The position numbers and the translations under genes were made by a program. From Zygaena filipendulae (lineage: Eukaryota; Arthropoda; Insecta; Lepidoptera; Zygaenidae), in the NCBI GenBank assembly GCA_907165275.2, contig OU015650.1, positions 4,184,001 to 4,248,000 on the forward strand: DNA of 64,000 bases, in the 5' to 3' direction. The notes under the pieces were generated by a model. It saw only the letters and a program-made list of their open reading frames with translations. It searched no databases and was not told the origin of the DNA. This document shows positions 11,901 to 21,800 of the stretch, piece after piece. Every line of letters starts with the position of its first letter. Positions within the stretch are counted from its first letter, which is position 1.

Positions 11901-13868
11901 CTCAGCTACGAATGTATGGGTAAGAATCCCATTTACCATAATCTTTGAGAAAATAAAGTAATAGAGGAGTAAATAGAATAGAAATTACTACTTTTATACT
12001 TGATTTTAGATCCATCCATCATCCATTTTATGATCCATCAGCGTGTCGCTTGTCGGTAACTTGCGCACCCAATTTTTATGAATAACATACATATAAAATG
12101 ATTTGTCCTAAAATGGACATTAATGACTGACTGACGGATCAACGCACAGTCTAAACCGCTGATCGTAGAGACCTGAAACTTGGAGGGTGTTATCGTATGA
12201 CGTAGGCATCCGATAAGAAAGGATTTTTGAAAATTCAACCTCTAAGGGGGTGAAAAGGGGTTGCAAAGTTTGTATGGAACAATTCCGCGGGAACTCCCAA
12301 ATTATCGCGCGGGATAGCTATTAGCTAGTAAAACAATGTTTCTTAATTCAAAAATTATTTTTTACCAAAGTCAGACTAAATTCCACGTTACCTGGAAACT
12401 TATATGACGTTCCATCGGCCAGTTTAACATACAATGTCACTTCAGCTAAATGCTTCTGAATCTTTCGTATCCCCAACAATAATGTTGTTCCCTCTGTGGA
12501 GCAAGCGCGGATGGTGAGTCCCTCCACCTGGCTACCTCGGATATCCTCGGGAGTTTCATCTAGTTTTTTTGAGTTTCCAAGACGTTTCTTCCACTGGCTC
12601 ACCGCATATCTCGCGAATAATAGTTTCAATGGATAATTCCACCCTGGAATTAAATATCGCAACAGTACAGTACCTACCTCAAACCTTGACAATGAGCTTT
12701 AGCTCTCAGTGAAGGAAAACATCGTGAGGGAACCATAGCATGGTGGTAGGGCAAAAACATATTTTTAAATTGGCTATAAAATAACACTAACAATAAAATG
12801 TAAGGAACTTCGTTCCAAAACTACTTAGTATGATAATGATTAGGTAGGTTGAATTTTGAAGGTGAACAATTTTCTGAATTTTCTCTACAACGCAAGTCGC
12901 AACTCTTCAGAATGCGTGGTCCGACTGGTCCGACCAAGGTACCACGACCTTCGGTAACGGTGACGTTCTACCGACCGGGTAGTTCTTAGTTCTTACGTAG
13001 GTAGGTAGGTACCTACGGATGCTGGTAAATTATAGGAACCGGGCATTAGCCGATTTTTGTTTAAGTATAGTTAGCTACTTTCGAAATACCATTATCAAAT
13101 AGAATTATCTTTTTAATCACTTACCTCGTACCTATCAGTTTTACTGTCTCATAGTAGATATTTTAAAAAGGTTGAAATTTTTAAAAATAATCGCCAAGGT
13201 CTGTATACTTTTGTATGTATATACAAAAGTATATATGGATATGTATAATGTATACCTACCAACATTTTTAATGTTTTAAATACCTAGTACAGTGCTCGCA
13301 GCTTTATTAATAAATTTATTAATAAACTTTTTACAGAGTCGTTTTAATGATTACTTAATTTTAAGTAAAGTTCTTAAAATCAACTGCCACACTTCGAGAC
13401 TTTCATTAAATAAATATCTATAAATAAATTAAGTAATCATTAAAACGACTCTGAGGGCGGCCGTGAGCAGTTAAGGTGTACAAGCGTACCTACCTAACAC
13501 ACAAACTCACATTCTCATATTTTTATTATTAGACAGGTATGTTAGGGATTACTCGAGGTGCGAGGCGCGACGTTACGACAGCGGGTCGGCTCGGCGACCG
13601 ATTACGAGGATCCGTGTGTAGGGAGATCCTTATCGATGCACGAGTAGCCCCCTTAGCCAAGTTGACAATTTATTATCGTTAACAGTTAACTTAGAAAACG
13701 AACAAATTGGACGATGTTCGAGGACCCACCACAACGTAAATAAACAAATAGTATACCTGGTCGATTGTAGTATCCATTCTTAGTAGGTTGTCGCCTGATG
13801 AATATTAAATACACCACCAGAGCTGAAGTGATAAGGCCAGTTTGCAAGAGGAAATCGAATAGATCCAT
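2934..13868 (-). CDS. Phosphoenolpyruvate synthase / rifampicin phosphotransferase-like protein, 22 exons
   Basis: Twenty-two exons join in phase from ATG 13868 to TAA 2934 (about 1219 aa): 13757-13868, 12392-12643, 11189-11351, 10848-10958, 10029-10156, 9768-9890 (start uncertain by 3 nt), 9241-9413, 9001-9149, 8778-8914, 8560-8701, 7732-7879, 6437-6703, 6097-6228, 5870-6016, 4994-5158, 4648-4864, 4320-4561, 4089-4240, 3787-4014, 3496-3685, 3292-3409 and 2934-3097. Residues 5-25 form a membrane anchor. An N-terminal region of about 310 residues has no name I can give. The PPDK_N ATP-grasp part follows: GGKSASL (about 338), VPPGF, RSSAVGEDS (about 447), AGVLFTRHPD and YGLGE (about 520-545), LLQARPIT (about 645). 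The swivelling phospho-His domain is C-terminal, with TELGGLISHG and His near 1165. In bacteria such enzymes move phosphate from ATP via this His to pyruvate or a drug. The substrate in insects is not evident. Key motifs are intact, so it is probably an active phosphotransferase. Confidence 0.88.
6805..7430 (+). mobile_element. P-element-like deletion derivative with THAP exon, including its target duplications
   Basis: The element lies in intron 11 of the PEP-synthase-like gene. An inverted repeat of about 30 bp (6812-6841 and 7396-7425, inner part CACACAGCCCATAGACGCC) bounds it. The 8-bp duplication GTACTAAT stands at 6805-6812 and 7423-7430, so the element proper is 6813-7422. Eight-bp duplications fit the P superfamily. 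Inside is a short exon starting a THAP zinc finger. About 600 bp cannot hold a full transposase, so this is a non-autonomous copy. It also has a duplicated 50-bp stretch (near 7243-7325, GGCGTGTAA..AGCGCGTGTGG repeated). Confidence 0.75.
6988..7067 (+). pseudogene. N-terminal THAP-domain exon of a truncated transposase
   Basis: An ATG at 6988 opens 26 codons beginning MPQCSIKWCGKK and ending GITFHL, just before a good donor (GTAAGT at 7068). The start Met-Pro-x-Cys, a second Cys four residues on and the G-I-x-F-H element are the beginning of a C2CH THAP domain, the DNA-binding module of P transposases. Unspliced, it stops at once (TTG TAA). No matching downstream exon was found before the right terminal repeat, so this is a remnant of a transposase and not a cellular THAP gene. 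Confidence 0.7.
7432..7622 (+). mobile_element. Helitron-like non-autonomous copy
   Basis: The right end has a stem-loop CCGCGG-GTGAAA-CCGCGG (7592-7609) followed by GGGGAATAGTTAGT, a slightly decayed CTAG-T end at 7622. It directly follows the P-like element. The body includes the AAGTATGTGAGTTTGTGACG start typical of these copies. It ends in the intron a little over 100 bp from exon 11. Confidence 0.5.
7917..8456. mobile_element. MITE family A, copy 1, split by a LINE fragment
   Basis: This is a member of the commonest foldback family here. Its marks are AGTCCGTCTTGTAGATTAAT next to one end (8251), the mirror-image ATTAATCTACAAGACGG at the other end (8409-8425), GACGTCA inside, and GTTGACAAGCCCA at the outer edge. 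The left end (7917-7950) is separated from the rest by a GC-rich stretch (7955-8232). It shares an inner variant, a CTGTAGCACG stretch, with the copy at 29788. Confidence 0.65.
7955..8232 (+). pseudogene. 3' fragment of a jockey-like non-LTR retrotransposon ORF2
   Basis: The stretch is much richer in GC than its surroundings. In the frame starting near 8017 it reads PRYVRDSVIQRDLRVEPL and continues DEFV...MFERAD. That resembles the C-terminal end of insect jockey/CR1-type reverse transcriptase proteins, where a YVRN..I.RDLGV motif is followed by an arm with FERAD. No catalytic reverse transcriptase motif is present. It is a dead 5'-truncated piece sitting within a family A MITE in an intron. 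Confidence 0.55.
9617..9853 (-). repeat. Inverted duplication, parent copy (exon 6 end plus intron 6)
   Basis: This segment covers the 3' half of exon 6 of the PEP-synthase-like gene, its splice donor (GTAAGA at 9767) and about 150 bp of intron. The same sequence recurs in the opposite orientation at 11833-12090 in intron 2 of the same gene. By eye the two match base for base over about 165 bp. They then diverge around a 17-19 nt insertion (GGATGATGGAT-type) in the other copy, before matching again up to the outer edge. Confidence 0.9.
11648..11786. mobile_element. MITE family A, half copy ending in a TA microsatellite
   Basis: It begins with TTAGTCTGTCAGTTAGAAAA, continues through ACACGTATTTCTTGC and AAAGCGCATTAAAGTTTAGG, and stops at GTGACGTC, where a (TA)n tract at 11769-11786 replaces the second half. 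It lies in intron 2 of the PEP-synthase-like gene. Confidence 0.6.
11833..12090 (+). pseudogene. Inverted duplicate of half of exon 6 within intron 2
   Basis: The plus strand here reads like the sense strand of exon 6 (HKTGAAEIDGMPGSG... to ECM) followed by its donor GTAAGA and intron. The host gene runs on the minus strand, so the copy is antisense to the transcript and is not an exon. It is a recent or gene-converted inverted duplication. An open frame across it is inherited from the parent exon. Confidence 0.85.
12120..12329 (+). mobile_element. Helitron-like non-autonomous 3' end
   Basis: It carries the short-copy Helitron body shared across this window (TGACTGACTGACGGATCAAC, then CGCGGGAACTCCCAAATT) and ends with AGCTATTAGCTAGT at about 12329. 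The terminal CTAG-T after a CG-rich near-palindrome is the Helitron signature, although the stem is decayed here. The left end was not resolved. Confidence 0.45.
13333..13462. mobile_element. Foldback MITE family B, copy 1 (short)
   Basis: The ends are mirror images: CAGAGTCGTTTTAATGATTA at the left and TAATCATTAAAACGACTCTG at the right. The middle is short and AT-rich. The family is defined by the fuller copies at 26839, 27075, 56378 and 59741, which carry GCCGCACTCAGAGTCG termini. It lies in intron 1 of the PEP-synthase-like gene. Confidence 0.7.
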
Positions 13869-14265
13869 CCTCGACGAAATTTCTCAATGTACTACTTATT
13901 AATTGGTAATTTTTGTCTGTTGTAATATTATTTATCACAAGATAACAAAGTGCGCAGTGTCCACGGCCGCGATCGGCTCACAACTCGCTGCGATGATTGC
14001 GGGCTACAAATTAATAATACCTAATAAGTAGCGACTAGGTACCTACGTACTACATAGGTACCTACCAATTATATTATAGGTAGGTACTCGACCAACCGAA
14101 TAAATATTAGTCACAATTGTTTGTCCCGGAAATAATTTGCATGAAGATAAATGAATGTAAGGTGCTCGGATGGTCTGAAGCTGGTTGAGGTTGAACTTTG
14201 TTACAAGATTCAAGAAACAGTCAAAATCGTTAAGCTGCTTTCGATACCGACTGTACCTACACACA
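13869..14265. other. Upstream region of the PEP-synthase-like gene
   Basis: This region lies directly upstream of the start codon at 13868 and should contain the 5' UTR and promoter. I saw no convincing TATA box. It contains GTAGGTACCTAC-type short repeats common in this window (14036-14085) and no coding signal. Confidence 0.4.
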
Positions 14266-14267
14266 TG

Positions 14268-14454
14268 CACGGTGAAATTTTCGTATTGAAATTTACTATA
14301 GACTCTTTTTAGAGTCGGTCTTTCATAGCACTAGTTAGAATTTTACTATGCCAATGCCTGGCGGCGCATTTCCAAAGTAAAATTCTAAATAGTATCTACT
14401 ATAAAGACGGGCACTAAAAAGCGGCCATAGTAAACAATACGATTTCACCGTGTA
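14268..14454. mobile_element. Small MITE with CACGGTGAAATTTTCGTATTG ends
   Basis: The left end (14268-14290) and right end (14434-14454) are inverted copies built on CACGGTGAAAT and ATTTCACCGTG. A second inverted pair lies inside (GTTAGAATTTTACTATG near 14334 and AAAATTCTAAATAGTA near 14380). No clear target duplication was found. Confidence 0.55.
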
Positions 14455-14532
14455 CCTACAAGTACCAGGATGTACCAGAGGTATAAGCATACTCCCAAAG
14501 GTATAAGAACCTTGGTTCCTGCAGGCTGTAGC

Positions 14533-15041
14533 AATGGGGATTTTGACTACCTTTGAAAATCAAAATTCTAATTAGTCCATCAGTTAGAAAATAAAAAAAA
14601 AATAGGTAATAATAATAATCCACATCACAACACACAGATCTACTTGAACCCACAGTAAGCTTAGCTTGTGTCGTGGAAACCAAGCGAACGTGGTATATAC
14701 TACATAGAATTACTTATATATTATACTATAGATATATAAACACACCTAGACTGGAAAATGGAACCCTGTGTTCATCACACAAAGTCCACCCCCACCGAGA
14801 ATCGAACCCGGAACCACGTAATAGACACGTATTTTTTGCTTTTTCAAATAAATGAAAATATACAGAGATAAAGCGCAGGGCTCGACGCCACTAACCGCTA
14901 AAACCGCCATACAAACTGTCCTTTTAGTGACGTCACGCGAAATTTCCGTTATTTTTTAATTACATAAAAAAATAAAAAATACGTGTCTAATATTTTTTAT
15001 CAATCTACAAGACGGATTAAAAAAATAGTCAACATGCCCCA
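14533..15041. mobile_element. MITE family A, copy interrupted by a SINE
   Basis: The outer ends are ATGGGGATTTTGACTAC (14533) and GTCAACATGCCCC (ending 15040). The core CGCTAAAACCGCCATACAAA flanked by GACG-type palindromes lies at 14898-14935. The element is interrupted between 14606 and 14819 by a tRNA-derived SINE, so it was inserted before the SINE. Confidence 0.7.
14606..14819 (-). mobile_element. tRNA-derived SINE nested in a MITE
   Basis: On the minus strand the element has a pol III B box (GGTTCGATTC, plus-strand complement near 14800-14810), a body with GTGGACTTTGTGTGATGAAC, and a 3' tail of ATT repeats (plus-strand 14608-14620). The host sequence AATAG is duplicated at 14601-14605 and 14820-14824. 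No A box is evident, so the copy is probably 5'-truncated. It is younger than the family A element around it. Confidence 0.65.
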
Positions 15042-15154
15042 TTGTTGGGGTTCTACTCCCAATTGGGGAGCTGTAGATAGATATGGTTGTTTTTATTAAT
15101 AGCACAAGGAAAAAGCTGTTTCATAAACTTTCCAATATCTACTTTACCAAGTTC

Positions 15155-15446
15155 CGTCCGTCCGTCAGTTACAAAATAAAAAAACAATAGACACGTATTT
15201 TTTGCTTTTTAAAATAAATTAAAATATACAGATATAAAGCGCATTAAAGTTTAGGGTAAGAGGGTCGTGACGTCACTAACAGCTAAAACCGCCATACAAA
15301 CTGTAAGAATAGTGACGTCACGCGAAATTTCAACTCAATATATCGCCGTTATTTTTTGATTACGTAAAAAAAGAAAAAATACGTGTCCAATATTTTTTAA
15401 TAATCTACAAGACGGACTAAAAAATAAAAATTTGTCAACATGCCCA
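15155..15446. mobile_element. MITE family A, nearly complete copy
   Basis: It runs from CCGTCAGTTACAAAATAAAA through ATACGTGTCCAATATTTTTT and ATCTACAAGACGGACT to GTCAACATGCCCAT. The palindromic middle has GTGACGTCACTAAC and AGTGACGTCACGCG flanking the CGCCATACAAACTGT core. It lies in the repeat-filled interval upstream of the PEP-synthase-like gene. Confidence 0.7.
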
Positions 15447-16149
15447 TTATATTATCTGTGCTGCTGAGTAGTTCAACTGATAGTACAAATGATACAACCT
15501 TGTATCACTAGAATTACAGTACCTAGTACCTACAAGTGACCTTCCGTATTCGCTCTTATTAGATTAAATGATAGATAGGTGTATTAAGCATATCCATACT
15601 AGGAGAAATCATGCCTAAAGCGTGTGATCTGGAGGTAATGGTCATGTATTTTGTAACCGTAACTTATTAAGGCTACAAAAAAGTGTATGTTAAAAGGTTA
15701 ATATTACCTGGTATTTACCTACCTTCGAACACATTATCTTCCACAATTAATGGAAAGTATATACATGGATATAGAATTTCATGGAAAATGGAGTGTAGTA
15801 GGTATATTTATAGAAAAGTCAAAGTAAAAGATGCGCGTTTTAATACAAAAACACATTTTATTATATCACCTACACTTTACTAACAAAAGAGAACAATTCA
15901 CATCATATACAAATCAGTTCAACAGTACAAACAAAGTTCTTCTTTATAAACACACAGTACAGTGTTTGGTACAATAAATTATTTTTTTTATTTGTATTTC
16001 TTCACGTTATTTAGAATTTCATCACAAGCGTAAATGACCCCTATTTTTTTTATGTCACATACAATTTCTTCAACGTCGGGCCATATTTATCTATCATTAT
16101 CTAGGTACAAAATACAATGAATATAATATTATGCCCTATCACTAGATAC
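15447..16149. other. Intergenic, no supported gene
   Basis: This AT-rich stretch has no similarity I recognise. A short open frame (15683-15883) has no splice or codon support and reads as low-complexity sequence. Confidence 0.4.
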
Positions 16150-16540
16150 GTAGTATAAAACAAAGTCCATTCCCGCTGTATGTCTGTCCCTATTATGCTT
16201 AGATCTTTAAAACTACGCAACGGACTTTCATAACGTTTTCACGAAACATCTATAAGACTATATTTTATCTTGGAATTCCCGCGGGAACTCCGAAATTACC
16301 GCGGGTGAAACCGCGGGGAACGCCTAATAACAGGCAACCTTTCGTTTATTTTGTTACTAGCTGTTCCCGCGGGAATTCCAGGATAAACTATACGTATAAA
16401 CTTTCCTCTTGAATCACTCTATCTATTTAAAAAAACCGCATCAAACTCCGTTGCGTAGTTATAAAGATCTAAGCATAGATATACATAGGGACAGAGCGGG
16501 AAGCGACTTTGCTTTATACTATGTAGTGATTGTGAACCAA
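16150..16540. mobile_element. Two Helitron-like copies in inverted orientation
   Basis: The left copy (16150-16335, plus) ends with CCGCGGGTGAAACCGCGG and GGAACGCC. The right copy (16358-16540, minus) begins with CTAGCTGTTCCCGCGGGAAT, which is the reverse of the same end. Their bodies mirror each other, from AAAACAAAGTCC at the left to its complement near 16515. Together they form an imperfect palindrome of about 390 bp around a 22-bp spacer. Confidence 0.6.
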
Positions 16541-17494
16541 CTCTTGACCCAATCAGTGTGAATTTCGATATTCCCTCAGAAACTCTTTGTAATGAGTTTA
16601 AATAAAAACCATATTACTTATACGTTTTTTTTTAAATAAATATAATTCTATTATTCAATAGTCTTCTGATGTCGTGTCTATGTTAATAAATAACTTATGA
16701 CAAATCTATACTATATTAATACGCGTAATAAGAGTTATAGAGCGTAAAAAGGCAGCCACGAAGGAAAGTGGCGTAAATTTTGATGATAAAAAAGAACCAT
16801 GTCCATGGTCCTTTTGGTGAGATTTTATCACCATTGTCATTTTTTATTTTAACCGACTTCCAAGAAGGAGGAGGTTATGCATTCGGCTGTATGTGTTTTC
16901 TTTTAATATCATAAATGTTTAGGGCACTTTCTCTCCAAAGACCACCACCTTTTACCACGATTAACTTTCTCCGCTGCGCTTCGAACGGAGAATCGTTATA
17001 ATTATGAATGTTTTACCATCCTGCATATTTTTGTTTTATTCATTTTATACTATGATAAACTATACAGCATCTAAAAAGCGATTGATAACAATTATTTAGG
17101 AAACATTGCTAGCCAAGTCTTCACACGAAATGCGGCGACACATTATTTTATAATAGGTATACATAGTTTTATTATGTAATGTAACTGCTTCACACCGCAC
17201 AATACTTTTAGTTTAACTTTCAGTACCTTTTTTCACTTAGCTGTTCCGCTCGGCTTCACCCGGGAGTTTCATGACAAAAGTACCCTTTGTCCTTCCCTGT
17301 ACCCCTGATAACGGGTGTTCAAAATTTCATGATGATCGGTTTAGTAGTAAAAAAAAAACAAATTATACGACAAACTTAACCCCGGTTACATGAAGAACAT
17401 TAATTGTAAACCGTTTTATTTGTTAATGAAATAAATCTTACATCAGAATTTAACTAGCACTCTAAGCATTCGGATAAATAAATGGAATAGATTC
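16541..17494. other. Repeat-derived intergenic sequence before the BEL element
   Basis: It contains a fragment of a widespread insect repeat (AACCGACTTCCAAGAAGGAG near 16851) and a decayed reverse-oriented Helitron-like tail (17237-17370, AGCTGTTCCGCTCGGCTTCA). The base before the LTR belongs to the GATTC target site (17490-17494). No gene was seen. Confidence 0.45.
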
Positions 17495-18293
17495 TGTTGA
17501 CGATCGACCTGTATGTACATAGTAGCTTAAGATAGAATAGATTTAGTTAGTTAGTTTTTTTTATGTACTAATTTAGATATAAGATTTGCTATGTTTCGTT
17601 TTTAAATTTCATGATTTCTATTTTAAACTAGAATTTAATAAGTACCTATTTTTGAATAAAAATTAATTTTATAATTTTTACGGCGAAAATGTCAGCCAAT
17701 AAGCGATTCGATAATTTTAGCCAATAAAACGCAAGGGCCATGCATCTGCTTACTCGCTCGCACTGATTTCCCCCACCACTCGCCCGCGTCGCGAGCGTGC
17801 TATAAATACCGCGCGATTTCTTACGCAATTTGTACTCAGCGAACACTCGCCTTACAGTAAGGACTCACTCTGAGTCTCCAGTGCGGGGAGCAAGAAGCGA
17901 AGCCTTTGGTCCAGTACCTAACCCGGTGTTATTATTTGCGGCAACCCTATCCTGCTACCGCGGCGTCGACGAACTACGCTTTCTCGTCGGCCGACTACTA
18001 GGGTTGTGGAGCTTCGCCGGGCGGTCAACGGGTGAAGACGTGTGAACAGCAGCAGCAGCGGCGCAGCGAAGTCCGACTAGGTGCCACCCGACGTCAATAG
18101 AGAAGAGAGTGGCTTTACTCTACACGTCAATACAGTCCACTGCTACCGTCAATAAAAAAGCCCGTTTCCGGGCTGGTAAACAAAAGAGTCCGTTTCCGGA
18201 CTGGTATATAAAAGAGCCCGTTTCCGGGCTGGTAATCGAAAAACAGTCCGTTTCCGGGCTCAGCAAGCAACCGCTATCGAAGGGTCCTTTTCA
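17495..18293 (+). repeat. 5' LTR of the BEL/Pao element
   Basis: The LTR has a TATA box (TATAAATA, 17801-17808), a GC-rich stretch after it, a likely transcription start near 17830, and an AATAAA near 18151. Four 16-nt stem-loops follow at 18159-18174, 18187-18202, 18215-18230 and 18245-18260. Short frames in this region are LTR sequence and not genes. Confidence 0.95.
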
Positions 18294-18819
18294 TGGTCCT
18301 TCGGAAGCCGAATCTCTGGATCATCGCTGGTGCTGACGGTCGGGACATCACGTCGGACGCGCCGGGAAGGGCGCGGAGGAAGAAGAGGCAGTTCACACGT
18401 CGAGGAAGAATCACCACAGCGGGTCTCCGTCGGGCAGAACGAAGGCTCGACGAACGAGGAAGACCAAGACCAAAGTGCCATCCGGTACGAGTTGTGCAGG
18501 GCCGGGAAACCTAACGGTGATAACAAGGCCCAGGGGTGCACAGAACGCAGTCGAAAGTCAGCCGTGACCTAGACAGCGGTGTGGTACATCGGACGTGTAC
18601 CGCCTATCCCGGGAGGGTCGACAAGGGATAGAAGCAGTCCGGCTGTCCCGAAGTGGAGCCGTATTGGCATTGCACACACCACTCTCGGTCCAGTTCCCCC
18701 CTCTTTCGCCTTGGGTGACGTACACCGGTAGGACGTCACCCCGTAGGAACTAGGCAGGGCGTAGGGATAGGGACGATAGGTAGGTAGGTACATCAAGAAA
18801 GAAGACGTCCGAAACGAAG
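18294..18819 (+). other. BEL/Pao leader with primer-binding site
   Basis: This 526-bp untranslated leader lies between the 5' LTR and the Gag-Pol ATG. The first bases, TGGTCCTTCGGAAGCC, are in the right place and have the TGG start of a tRNA primer-binding site; I cannot name the tRNA. Several short overlapping frames on both strands look like by-products of the high GC content. A packaging signal would be expected here but cannot be recognised from sequence alone. Confidence 0.7.
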
Positions 18820-21800
18820 ATGAAACCAGCCGCTGGCAGAGGAAGTCACGGCGTCGACGAGTCAGGAGTGAGGTTACGATCGGGCAGAACCACAACGCCG
18901 ACCGAGAGACCACAGAGGGTCATTGAAGAAGAAGAGGAAGACTCATCCCAAGAAGAAACGAACGAAACGACGTCGAAAACGTCGACGGGCAATGAGACTA
19001 ACACTTGGTCGGCGGGCACAGGGTTCTCCGCCACTGGCGACACGAGCAGTGGCACGAAGGGTTCGGTTACCACGGGGGTAAACGAAGCAACGTTATTAGA
19101 AAGTGAGCATGACGTCACGGTTAGGGAAAACGTCTCTAGGGATAACGTAGATAGCTCCAGAACGGGTACCGCGGACAGTGTGTTGAAGAGAAGACAACTC
19201 GAAGCTAGGAAAAAATTAATGGAGCTTAGGCGTAGGGAGGTAGAGTTCGCGATGGAGTTAGCTCAAACCGAATATGAGCTAGCTATCTTACCGCCCGAGT
19301 CAGAATCGACAACGTCAAACGTTAATTTTAAACACGCGCAGTACGACACAACGGCAGCGATTCGCGAAGGGAATCGAGGGGCCGGGGGAGTTAGCTACGG
19401 GAGCCAGAGAGAGACGGAAGATACGCGATCGCAACGTGATCGAGTCCCGGCTCATAATAGCGTTGACGATTTAACGAACGCATTATCGAACGCGTTAAAA
19501 CATTTGAAGAACGAATCGGAGAATACGAATAAACCGCCGCCGCCGAAATACCTACATGATCTGCCATCATTCGACGGGGATATCAGCGAGTGGATAGCGT
19601 TTAAAACCGTTTACGAAGACACCAGGCGCCTGTTCAACGAAACGCAGAACGTAGCGCGATTAAGAAAATCTTTGAAAGGCGTCGCTAGAGAATCTGTCAA
19701 AGCGCTGCTCTACTCGGGATCACACACGGCAGAGATCATGGAATCGCTGGAACGTAGGTTCGGGCGGCCGGAGATTCTCATCAGAAACGAAATCGAATTA
19801 ATAAAGAAAATGCCGCGTCTACAGGAAGACGGTAGGAACATAGCTACTTTCGCTAGTAAGGTCGCGAATTGCGTGGCCTCCATCAAAGCATTGAAAAAGC
19901 CGCAGTACTTGTACTCACCGGAGCTAACGCACAAGATCGCAGATAAGCTCAACATTACGTTTAAACTCAGATGGTTCGAATACACGTCGAAGTACCCGGA
20001 CGAACCAGAGTTAGAGAAAATTAGCGAATTCCTAAACGAAATGAGCTACCAGTGCGGTGCGATGGCGGCTTATGACACATGGAAAGAGGAAAAGAAAGAA
20101 GCACGCTTTGATCGGAGGCGAAGACCGGTGCATACGACCCGAATACACGAAAACGAAAGCGAAAACGAAACAGAATCGAGCGATAGCGATAGCGATCAAG
20201 AAGAACCGAGCAGAATGATTGCAGCAGTGAACAAGCCTACGAGGAATTTCAAACGAGAGGCTAGAAGCGAGCCCAAACCACATTCATCGAAGCAAGCCGA
20301 CAAAACAGTTTGTCCATTGTGTAGTGACGCACACGGAATAAGAAACTGCGAGAAGTTTCGCGTCCTCACATACGACGAAAAATGGGAAAAAGTGAAAGAT
20401 TTGCGCCTCTGCTTCCGGTGTTTGAGCGGTACGCACCGTCGATTCTACTGCAAATCCAGGCCGTGCGGCCTAAACGGTTGTAACTTGGGTCACCACAGAC
20501 TGCTACACAGAACAGATGAAGCAAAAGCGACCATCACTTCGTCAATCAACGCAGTCGTCGGCGAACACGTTACGTACCTAAAGATTGTACCAGTCGAACT
20601 GCACGGCCCGCGGGGTAAAATGGAGACGTTCGCCCTACTCGACGAGGGATCCACCATGACGCTGATGGAAGAAGAAACAGCGTTAGCCGTGGCGCCGAGA
20701 GGGAAACCGGAAACGCTCAGCATAGAGGGAATCGGCGGCAAACGCACGGACTTCAAACAATCATTCCGGCTCTCTATTAAAATACGTGGGCGATTCGAAC
20801 GGAGGTTAGAAAACATGACGGCCTACACCACGGGGCCACTGAATTTAACAACGCAAGCGATAACGCGGGAACTTGTCGCTAAGTGCGCACATTTACGAGA
20901 TCTCGAAGATCAGTTGGTTTACGAACGCGTGCGCCCTACGATTTTGATAGGACAAGATAACTGGCACTTGATCACTACTAGGGAAATAAAAGAAGGTGAC
21001 ATTGATCAGCCAGTCGCGTCATATACATCTCTGGGGTGGATGTTACATGGGCGCGAGAGAAGCAACCAAGCGGGGCGTGCCGTTTTTAACTGCGTAAGAA
21101 AAACAAGCAGCGATTCATTGGACACGATGATCAAAGAACATTTCAGCCTGGAGAGCCTCGGCATAGAAGCCAAAAAACCGTCGAACGACATCGACGAACG
21201 CGCTCTCTGTGTACTAAAAAATGCAACCAAACAACTTCCGAGCGGGAGGTACGAGACGGGCCTTATCTGGCGAACGGACACCGAGGTCATGCCAGAAAAC
21301 AGGAAATACGCAGAACGCCGTCTCTACTCAACAGAAAAGAAGTTGGCAAAGGACGAGAATACGAAAAGAGAGTACACAAAACAAGTAGAAAATTTATTGG
21401 AAAAAGAATACGCGGAAGAAGCTCCCATGAAACCCGTGTCACCAAGGACATGGTATTTACCACATTTTGCTGTACGTCATCCGCAGAAGCAAAAAATACG
21501 GCTCGTGTTCGACGCAGCTGCTAGAGTGGAAGGCCGCAGCCTCAATGACGCATTGCTACCGGGACCCGACCTACTACAGAGTCTGTTCGGTGTGCTAGTC
21601 CGGTTCCGAGAAGGACGCACCGCCGTAATAGCAGATATTAAAGAAATGTTCCTCCAGGTAAGGATCAAAGAAGAAGACAGAGACAGTCTAAGATTTTTAT
21701 GGCGAAAAAGTGAAAAGGAACCGATCAAGGAATATAGAATGACGTCACTAATTTTCGGCGCAGCATCTTCACCATGTACGGCGATATACGTAAAAAACAA

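Noticed and set aside
11751..11948. Frame containing VHKTGAAEIDGMPGSG read as a second gene
   Set aside because: It is an inverted duplicate of half an exon of the neighbouring gene, with no start, acceptor or further exons.
14780..14819. tRNA gene suggested by a GGTTCGATTC box
   Set aside because: There is no A box or cloverleaf; the box belongs to a tRNA-derived SINE.
18159..18260. CRISPR-like array of short regularly spaced repeats
   Set aside because: Each unit is a hairpin within an LTR of a retrotransposon in a eukaryotic genome, the same set recurs in the other LTR, and there are no cas genes.
18330..18572. Overlapping open frames on both strands in the BEL leader
   Set aside because: They lie in a GC-rich untranslated leader, overlap one another in several frames and lack known domains.
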